NCBI GenBank assembly: GCA_964565865.1
Contig: CAZMGM010000043.1
Coordinates: 1-18,047 of the forward strand
Source of the DNA: CBDAPI01 sp964565865
GTDB lineage: Bacteria > Acidobacteriota > UBA6911 > RPQK01 > CBDAPI01
DNA length: 18,047 bases
Direction of reading: 5' to 3'
In this document: piece by piece, positions 12,179 to 18,047 of the stretch
How positions within the stretch are numbered: the stretch's first letter is position 1
Layout of the letters: every line of letters begins with the position of its first letter
The notes under the pieces: generated by a model
What the model was told of the DNA's origin: nothing
What the model saw: the letters and a program-made list of their open reading frames with translations, nothing else
Databases searched by the model: none
Position numbers and translations under genes: made by a program

Positions 12179-14824
12179 CTAAAACGTATATCCTACCGTA
12201 AATTTCACATTGGACCTTTTCTCTTGATAATCAACCCGTCTGCCCTGGAGAACTGCGTCCGTCTTCATGACCAGCGGATTATAGGCGATAATGAATCGGA
12301 AAGGCTGGTTGATCATGGGCATGAGGAACTGGATTTCCACCCCCGTAGAGGCTCGCAGCACGCCATCAGTTTCGGGGAGAAGCTCAACCGCCGTGTCGGG
12401 ACCGAAAATGCTCAGTTTTGTTTCGCGCAGTATCATCGTGGTCCCCACATCCACGAAACCATTGAGCAAAAGGGGACCCGCAATGGGGACACGGTATTCG
12501 AACGTCGCTACAACACTAGTATCTCCTCCCACCGGAATGATGGAGCTAGTAAAGCTGGGCAGACCGGTACTGGGATCGATGAGGGGGTTTCCCGCGGAGT
12601 CGGTGACGGCATTCCTGGTGATGGCCATGGGACTGACGGAGCGAATGTTGAAGCCTCGCAGGTCGTACTCGCCGCCCAGAAAGATGCGTTCAAAAAAGGG
12701 TACGGTCTGGTAGGCTCCACTATCCAACTTTCCGTAAGGCCACAGGTGCTGGCCTCGGACGCGGAAAGCCAGAGTGTGTCGACCCCTACTCAACCACCTG
12801 TCAGGAATAAATGTTTGGTACTCCACCCAGGGCCGGACGAGGTTATAGCTCCCGCCCAGGGGACCGCCTGCAAAAGAGACCTGCGCGAAAAAGCTGTTGC
12901 CCGAGGTCGCCTGAAAAAAGGAGTTCTTGGTGTTGCGTGTAAAACTTGGCCGGATCTCGCTGCGTATGATGCCCTTGCGAGCTTCCGCCGGATCCCCTCC
13001 AGGCGTGAACCCGACTAACTGCCTCACGGCCAGACTTTCGATGGAGGGGTTGATGCCGCCGATCCGAATGTTGCTCAGCGTATAGTTTAATCCCAGACGG
13101 GTCCATTTTCGCCAGGGGTAGCTCCCCCCCACTTCAAAGCCTGTATTCCGCATCGTGTACAGTGCCACAGCTTGATCAGGATGGATCATTCCGAAGGAGG
13201 CCGTAAAGGTATCGTAGCGCATTCGCGTGTTAAAGACGGACAGGCTGAGCGTCACCTTACTGTCCCGAAAATAGGGATCAGTGTAGCGAAGGAAATAGTT
13301 TGAGGTGCGGGTGCCGGTGCTCAGCTGGACTCCGATCGTCTTGCCCGAGCCCCGGAAGTTGTTGGTCTGGTAGTTGATGCCGATGAATGTCCCATTGTAT
13401 CCGCTGACACCCCCGGTCAAGCCAATCGACTGCTGGCTCCTTTCTTCCACCTTCACGATCACGTCCGCACTTCCCTCGTCGGGCTTCTTGACAACCTCGT
13501 AGTGCTCTTCCTCGATCCTTTCGAAAAAACCAAGCTGGTTGAGCCGTGTAACAGAAATCTCGAGCAGCCGTCCGTTGAAGGGTTGCTGCTCCTCAATGAA
13601 CATTTCGCGGCGCAGAACTTTGTCACGGGTTCGGGTGTTGCCCGAGAACTCGATCTTGTCGACGATGTATTGCTTTCCCTCGACGATCGTCATCCTGATG
13701 TCCAGGGTCTTCTCGTCCATATTGGGCGTCATACTGGGGATCACATCCATGTCGAGGAAGCCTCGGGTGGAGTAGAGCTTCTTGAGGTTCTCGTTCGCCT
13801 CTTTCAGGGTCGTATAGTTGACCACCGCTCCCTTCTGAATGGGGAAGGTCCGTCGGATGGCTTCGGGATCAAAGCTGCTGGCACCTTCCAGATCAAAGGT
13901 TCCGTAGTAGAACTGTTCTCCTTCCTCGATGGGAATCGTGATGTAGTACTGTTGCTTGGTCTTCCGAAACCCGATGAGAATCCCCTGGGGCCCTTCAACG
14001 ATCTCAACGTGGGGCTCCCCTGCCCGGGCATTGATATAGCCGATGGCACGGTAGGACTCAAGAAGATTGATCTGGACGTCATATTCGAGCTTGTCCTTGA
14101 TGTACTTGTCCTGACCTTTGAAAAGAACAACCGGTCCCCGCTCCTTGTTGAGCTCCAGATAGCCTCGCAGCTGGTCACTTTTGAGTACCGTGTTGCCCAT
14201 GAAATCGATCTTTCCGATCCGAACTTTGGGCCCCTCGTCAATTTGGAAAGTGAGCTTGATGGAGGAGGATGTAATCTCCTCAATTTCGGTCTCGATCCGG
14301 CCCAGTGGGCGGCCGTTCTGATCCAGTAGCCCCCGCAGCGCGACCCTGGCTTTAGGAAGCTTGGCTGGGTCGAAGGGAGAATCGACGGTCAACCCCACCC
14401 GCATGTCGCGAAACTTTTCCAGCACATCGGATTCCTTGAAGGACGTCATTCCCTCGTATTCGATAGCCCGGATCAGAGGTCTCTCCTTAACCTCAAAGAT
14501 GATGATGACGCCGGTCTCCCCCTGCCTGGACTTGACAGTGATGTCATCGAAAAAGTTCGTGTTCAGAAGGCTCTTGAAATCGCGGAGAACCTGGAACTTG
14601 TCGTAGGGACCGTTTTTCTGGCTCTGGATATAGTAAGAGATCGTGCTTTCCTGGATTCGGCGGTTGCCCACAACCAGGACATCTTCAATTCGATCGGTCG
14701 GACTCTGGGCCCAGGTCACCGGCCAGAACCAGAGGGTTAGCAGAAACGCAGTGGAGCAAACATGCAAGGCCCTGAGCTCTCTCCAGAAGCCAATTCGACC
14801 TCCTGCTGCCTTCCTTCTACGCAT
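12179..14824 (-). CDS. bamA: Outer membrane protein assembly factor BamA
   Basis: BamA folds and inserts beta-barrel proteins into the outer membrane. ATG 14824 gives 881 residues and has AAAGGA five bases upstream; a longer frame to 14923 adds sequence that does not look like a signal. Residues 1-39 are a signal peptide with a long basic start (MRRRKAAGGR...) and core STAFLLTLWFWPVTWA. Five POTRA domains follow at about 45-115, 116-198, 201-304, 305-384 and 386-462; the last has YIVDKIEFSGNTRTRD. The 16-strand Omp85 barrel spans about 466-881. It includes the loop-6 motif as LRGF (EYDLRGFNIRSVSP) and the C-terminal beta signal NVKFTVGYTF with terminal Phe. It heads the bamA-ompH-lpx run and probably has its own promoter in the 141-base gap after clpC. 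Confidence 0.95.
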   Translation of the reverse strand: MRRRKAAGGRIGFWRELRALHVCSTAFLLTLWFWPVTWAQSPTDRIEDVLVVGNRRIQESTISYYIQSQKNGPYDKFQVLRDFKSLLNTNFFDDITVKSRQGETGVIIIFEVKERPLIRAIEYEGMTSFKESDVLEKFRDMRVGLTVDSPFDPAKLPKARVALRGLLDQNGRPLGRIETEIEEITSSSIKLTFQIDEGPKVRIGKIDFMGNTVLKSDQLRGYLELNKERGPVVLFKGQDKYIKDKLEYDVQINLLESYRAIGYINARAGEPHVEIVEGPQGILIGFRKTKQQYYITIPIEEGEQFYYGTFDLEGASSFDPEAIRRTFPIQKGAVVNYTTLKEANENLKKLYSTRGFLDMDVIPSMTPNMDEKTLDIRMTIVEGKQYIVDKIEFSGNTRTRDKVLRREMFIEEQQPFNGRLLEISVTRLNQLGFFERIEEEHYEVVKKPDEGSADVIVKVEERSQQSIGLTGGVSGYNGTFIGINYQTNNFRGSGKTIGVQLSTGTRTSNYFLRYTDPYFRDSKVTLSLSVFNTRMRYDTFTASFGMIHPDQAVALYTMRNTGFEVGGSYPWRKWTRLGLNYTLSNIRIGGINPSIESLAVRQLVGFTPGGDPAEARKGIIRSEIRPSFTRNTKNSFFQATSGNSFFAQVSFAGGPLGGSYNLVRPWVEYQTFIPDRWLSRGRHTLAFRVRGQHLWPYGKLDSGAYQTVPFFERIFLGGEYDLRGFNIRSVSPMAITRNAVTDSAGNPLIDPSTGLPSFTSSIIPVGGDTSVVATFEYRVPIAGPLLLNGFVDVGTTMILRETKLSIFGPDTAVELLPETDGVLRASTGVEIQFLMPMINQPFRFIIAYNPLVMKTDAVLQGRRVDYQEKRSNVKFTVGYTF

Positions 14825-14852
14825 GCAATCCTTTCCCGAAAACAAAGTCATG

Positions 14853-14882
14853 ATCTTAACAAGAAGGGATCTTCGGCCACAA
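14853..14882 (-). promoter_or_regulatory. Possible bamA promoter
   Basis: On the - strand, TTGTGG (14882-14877), an 18-base spacer and TAAGAT (14858-14853) form a weak sigma-70-like pair. A start about seven bases on would give a leader of roughly 20 bases that contains the AAAGGA ribosome site and leads to the ATG at 14824. The boxes match only three and four of six consensus bases, so this is tentative. Confidence 0.3.
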
Positions 14883-14965
14883 CCGTCCAAACCAGGACTT
14901 ACTTGCATCATTACAGAAGGCAATTACCCAGGTTTATTGGGAGTTTCAGGGTTAGTTTTTCCCGT

Positions 14966-17410
14966 TCAAGCCATTCCATATGCAAGAGGAGCGCCCGCGC
15001 TCTTCGAGCCCTCGGATCGATAGTAGAGCACGTCATTCTTTAAGTAGACGGCGAGGATCTCCCTTTCTTTCAATTTGCCCTGGATGATAAGTTCGGAAAC
15101 TGGATCTTCGACGTACTTCTGGATAGCCCGACGCAGCGGACGCGCCCCATAAGACCGGTCGCTGCAAGTTTTGTCGATAATCCAACCCTTCACGTCCCGG
15201 TTCAGCTGGATCTCGATTTCTTTGTTGGAAAGATTCCCGTTCACCTGCTTTAGCAGCAAGTCGACGATCTGGTCTAGATCGGCTTCGGTCAGCGATTCGA
15301 AGAGGATGATTTCGTCCAGGCGATTGATGAACTCAGGATTAAACACACGCTTAACCTCATTCATGATGAGGTCCTCTGTTTTCTGCTTTGTCTGTTCCGA
15401 GACGCTGGAAAAACCCAGTTGCGACTTGTTGGCCAGATAACGGGCTCCGATATTGGAGGTCATAATCAAAATCGTATTCTTGAAATCGATTGTGTTTCCC
15501 TGCGCATCGGTCAGCTGTCCCTCCTCGAACACCTGCAGCAGAATATTGTAGACATCGAAATGTGCCTTTTCGATTTCATCCAGCAACAAAACAGAATAGG
15601 GGTTTCGTTTGACCTTTTCGGTCATCTGCCCGCCCTCTTCGTGACCCACATATCCCGGCGGAGAGCCGATCAGCTTGGATACCGAGTACTTCTCCATGTA
15701 CTCGGACATGTCGAATCGAATGAGTGATTTCTCACTGCCGAAGAGGTACTCCGCGAGCGATTTAGCTAGTTCCGTCTTACCGACTCCCGTGGGACCCAGA
15801 AACATGAAAGAACCGACGGGTCGGTTTGGATTTCTCATGCCGGCCCGACTGCGGCGGATAGCGCGGGACAAAGCTGAAATCGCGCGATCCTGACTGATGA
15901 CTCTCTGGTGCAGATCCTCCTCCATTCGCAAAAGCCGCTGCATTTCTTCTTCCTTCAGAGTATCGACGGGAATTCCGGTCCAGCGCGAGATGACCGCCTC
16001 GATATCATCCGTGTCAACCACCGGGGAAACCTGATGCTGCAGTCTCCACTGTTCCTTGACAACCTGCAGGTTCTCCCTCTCCCGCATCTCCTGATCTTTC
16101 AGCTTGATGGCCTGCTCAAACTCTTTCTCACTGATGGCATGGTCCATCTTGCGGACGATCACTTGGATCCGTTTCTGCAGACTGGTGACCTCGATGGGAA
16201 GTACCGTCGAGTTGAGTTTCACTCGCGCTCCAGCTTCATCCAGAACGTCGATCGCCTTATCGGGAAGAAAACGATCTGTAATGTAGCGACTGGACTGGTA
16301 GACCGAAGCCTCAATGGCCTCGTCCCTATAGAGAACATGGTGAAAGGCTTCGTACCGGTCCTTGATCCCGTGGAGGATATCAAGGGTCTCTTCCTCAGTG
16401 GGTGGCTCCACTCTAATGGATTGAAAACGTCGCTCCAGGGCCCTGTCTTTCTCAATCGAACGTCTGAATTCGTAGGGGGTTGTTGCCCCGATGCACTGAA
16501 TTTCACCTCGGGAAAGGGCCGGCTTGAGGATGTTCGCCGCATCCAGTGAGCCTTCCGCTGAACCGGCACCAACCAGGGTGTGCAGCTCGTCTACAAAAAT
16601 AACGAAGTGGGGGTTTTCGATGAGTTCTTTGATGATCGCCTTGAGACGCTCTTCGAACTGGCCCCTGTACTTGGTTCCTGCCACGATCAGAGAGATGTCC
16701 AGAGCCAGGAGCCTCTTGTCGCTGAGCATCGACGGAACGTCGCCGTTGACAATCTTTTGCGCCAGTCCTTCGACAATCGCCGTCTTTCCGACCCCGGGCT
16801 CTCCAATAAGCACAGGATTGTTCTTGGTACGCCGGCACAGAATCGCAATAACTCTTTCGAGTTCCGACTCCCGTCCAATGAGGGGATCAAGAGTCCCTGC
16901 GATCGCTGCGTCGGTTAGATCCCGGCTGAACTCGGTGAGGATCAGTCCTTCTTTCGGCTTGCTGGGCACCGCGTGTTCCCGGGCTTTTCCGGCCAGCTCA
17001 TTCCGTACTTTGGAGACACGGAGGCCCTTCTCGTGCAGAAGCGATGCAGCAACCGACTTCTCCTCCCGGAGCAAGCCGAGCAGAAGATGTTCGGTGCCTA
17101 TATAGGTCGATAAGAGCCGTTCAGCCTCCTCGTTGGCATGACTCAAAACGCGTTTGGATTCATCGCTCAAGGGCAGCTCGACAGAGGTCGATACCTTGTC
17201 CTGAATGCTGGTTCGACTTTCGATTTCCCTGCGGATCCCATCGATAGTTGTGTCCGCGCGGGGAAAGAAGCGACTCGTCAGAGCCTTGTCTTCACGCAAC
17301 AGGCCCAGCAAAATGTGTTCGGTCTCGATGCTGCTGGAGCCCAGCTGGCTGGCTTCGTATCGGGCAAAGAAGATGACCCTTCGCGCTTTCTCTGTGTATT
17401 TCTCAAACAT
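14966..17410 (-). CDS. clpC: ATP-dependent Clp protease ATP-binding subunit ClpC
   Basis: ClpC is an AAA+ unfoldase that feeds proteins into ClpP. It has 814 residues, matching B. subtilis ClpC. Two Clp_N repeats cover about 1-145 (EHILLGLLRED, EHLLLGLLREEK). AAA-1 has Walker A GEPGVGKT (203-210) and Walker B FVDE (Asp274-Glu275). The middle region at about 425-450 has a UVR-like segment (EKEFEQAIKLKDQE), which distinguishes ClpC from ClpB and ClpA. AAA-2 has GPTGVGKT (539-546), the pore loop GYVG (586-589) and Walker B LLLDE (611-612). LGF at 665-667 matches the ClpP-docking loop, and the D2-small domain ends the protein. clpP and an adaptor such as MecA or McsB are not here. It lies between lolD and bamA, 228 bases after lolD. 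Confidence 0.95.
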   Translation of the reverse strand: MFEKYTEKARRVIFFARYEASQLGSSSIETEHILLGLLREDKALTSRFFPRADTTIDGIRREIESRTSIQDKVSTSVELPLSDESKRVLSHANEEAERLLSTYIGTEHLLLGLLREEKSVAASLLHEKGLRVSKVRNELAGKAREHAVPSKPKEGLILTEFSRDLTDAAIAGTLDPLIGRESELERVIAILCRRTKNNPVLIGEPGVGKTAIVEGLAQKIVNGDVPSMLSDKRLLALDISLIVAGTKYRGQFEERLKAIIKELIENPHFVIFVDELHTLVGAGSAEGSLDAANILKPALSRGEIQCIGATTPYEFRRSIEKDRALERRFQSIRVEPPTEEETLDILHGIKDRYEAFHHVLYRDEAIEASVYQSSRYITDRFLPDKAIDVLDEAGARVKLNSTVLPIEVTSLQKRIQVIVRKMDHAISEKEFEQAIKLKDQEMRERENLQVVKEQWRLQHQVSPVVDTDDIEAVISRWTGIPVDTLKEEEMQRLLRMEEDLHQRVISQDRAISALSRAIRRSRAGMRNPNRPVGSFMFLGPTGVGKTELAKSLAEYLFGSEKSLIRFDMSEYMEKYSVSKLIGSPPGYVGHEEGGQMTEKVKRNPYSVLLLDEIEKAHFDVYNILLQVFEEGQLTDAQGNTIDFKNTILIMTSNIGARYLANKSQLGFSSVSEQTKQKTEDLIMNEVKRVFNPEFINRLDEIILFESLTEADLDQIVDLLLKQVNGNLSNKEIEIQLNRDVKGWIIDKTCSDRSYGARPLRRAIQKYVEDPVSELIIQGKLKEREILAVYLKNDVLYYRSEGSKSAGAPLAYGMA

Positions 17411-17443
17411 CTGCCAGCTTTCGTTTTTAAACCCCCGGGCGCT

Positions 17444-17559
17444 AATTCAACTGAATTCGTTTTTTTAGGCAACCCGGGCAACGTTGCCTTGCCGGCGGAT
17501 TATATAACGACTGAGTGATAGCTTCCTCTGATGCTGGTCTCCGGGCAGGCACTGCCTGC
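17444..17559 (-). promoter_or_regulatory. clpC upstream region: -10 box and three palindromes
   Basis: A perfect TATAAT reads on the - strand at 17504-17499, about 90 bases before the clpC ATG; no good -35 box is seen 16-18 bases upstream. Three dyads surround it. GCAGGCA-C-TGCCTGC lies at 17545-17559, upstream of the -10 box. AGGCAAC (17467-17473) with GTTGCCT (17483-17489), which includes the palindrome GGCAACGTTGCC at 17477-17488, lies at and just after the expected transcription start. AATTCA-AC-TGAATT lies at 17444-17457, in the leader. None matches the CtsR or CIRCE consensus that I know. They are candidate operators for clpC control. Confidence 0.4.
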
Positions 17560-17638
17560 TCTGGATTTGTGACAGGTTGAAAAATCAAAGTTGAAATTTC
17601 GTGAAACCTGGAAGGTGGATCGTGGACAGCAGAATGGC

Positions 17639-18047
17639 TTATTTGACTCGCTCCAGCCGCCCCAGATCGAGCTTCCACACCTGATCACAAAGGCGGGCCA
17701 GATTGGCATCATGCGTTACTATGACCGAGGTCAGGTTGAAATTGCTGTGGACTCTCATCAGCAGTTCGTGGATCTCGTGCGACGTTTTTGTATCCAGGTT
17801 GCCGGTGGGCTCGTCCGCCAGCAGAAGACGGGGCTGCCCAACCAGAGAACGGGCCAGCGCCACCCTTTGCTGTTCTCCTCCCGACAATTCCCCCGGCCGG
17901 TGGTTAAGACGGTCCTTGAGTCCCAGTTGACTCAGCAGATCCGAAGCAGCCTGGCGGGCTCGAGCAACCGACTTCCGTCTCAAAAGAAGGGGCATCATGG
18001 CATTTTCCAAGGCGCTGAATTCTGGTAGAAGATGGTGGAACTGGAAC
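17639..18047 (-). CDS. lolD: Lipoprotein-releasing system ATP-binding protein LolD (5' end outside window)
   Basis: The C-terminal 136 or so residues of an ABC ATPase run from the right edge to a stop at 17639. The first full codon is at 18046-18044, and the visible start reads FQFHHLLPEFSALENAMMPLLL, the characteristic LolD Q-loop region, so the apparent start near 18010 is internal. The signature LSGGEQQRVALARSL, Walker B LLLADEPTGNLD and H-loop IVTHD are intact; Walker A lies beyond the edge. LolD powers LolC/E to release outer-membrane lipoproteins from the inner membrane to LolA. FtsE and MacB ATPases are close relatives, but FHHLLPEFSALEN is LolD-like. lolC or lolE is probably just outside the window. 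Confidence 0.88.
   Translation of the reverse strand, partial: FQFHHLLPEFSALENAMMPLLLRRKSVARARQAASDLLSQLGLKDRLNHRPGELSGGEQQRVALARSLVGQPRLLLADEPTGNLDTKTSHEIHELLMRVHSNFNLTSVIVTHDANLARLCDQVWKLDLGRLERVK

Noticed and set aside
11323..13018. Two long + strand frames opposite ompH and bamA
   Set aside because: Antisense to a coiled coil and to the bamA barrel; compositions mirror the real genes and no ribosome site is seen.
17467..17489. AGGCAAC/GTTGCCT hairpin as a terminator of lolD
   Set aside because: In the direction of lolD transcription it is followed by an A-run, not a T-run, so it is not a standard intrinsic terminator.
1..18047. tRNA gene as recombinase target, CRISPR array, or defence cluster
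   Set aside because: No T-arm-like motif with a pairing acceptor stem, no regularly spaced repeats, and no nuclease, toxin or methylase gene was seen.

Overview
The window looks like chromosome from a diderm (LPS-making) bacterium. The best guess is Acidobacteriota or a related deep-branching Gram-negative group. This is inferred from gene content, not from a marker search: BamA, OmpH/Skp, LpxD, FabZ, LpxA, LpxI and LolD show an outer membrane with lipid A. ClpC and GatB argue against an enterobacterial-type genome. The secreted protein joining a carboxypeptidase-regulatory domain to TPRs is a common architecture in Acidobacteriota.

Left part (1-2.7 kb, mixed + and - strand) is an accessory patch. 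It holds the 3' tail of an unidentified + strand gene, a 35-residue lysine-rich small protein in an AT-rich pocket, and a secreted TPR protein. It also holds an intact P4-type tyrosine recombinase on the - strand. The last 20 codons of a second, diverged recombinase survive about 0.9 kb away, so the TPR gene lies between two recombinase 3' ends. Next on the + strand is a lone MacB/FtsX-type ABC permease (2.8-4.1 kb) with no ATPase beside it, ending at a hairpin between convergent genes.

The rest (4.2-18.0 kb) is one long - strand block. Read in the direction of transcription (right to left) it is: lolD (5' end beyond the window), clpC, bamA, ompH/skp, lpxD, fabZ, lpxA, lpxI, a Gfo/Idh oxidoreductase, miaA, gatB and a single-domain response regulator. 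From lpxD to miaA the genes overlap by 4-11 bases or are 4 bases apart, and gatB and the regulator share one base, which indicates translational coupling. LolD extracts lipoproteins, BamA and Skp assemble outer-membrane proteins, and LpxD/FabZ/LpxA/LpxI supply the acyl chains and early steps of lipid A. The operon tail carries translation fidelity genes (miaA, gatB), and lpxB is not found after the oxidoreductase. Several published-style longest starts are unlikely here; shorter starts are given for miaA, the oxidoreductase, lpxI, lpxA and bamA.

I found no tRNA, rRNA, CRISPR array or defence system. The most useful leads are the recombinase remnant, the unlinked small basic gene, a probably leaderless lpxD transcript, the oxidoreductase with a GnnA-like motif beside lpxI, and the palindromes in front of clpC. 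None of these amounts to a clearly new system.
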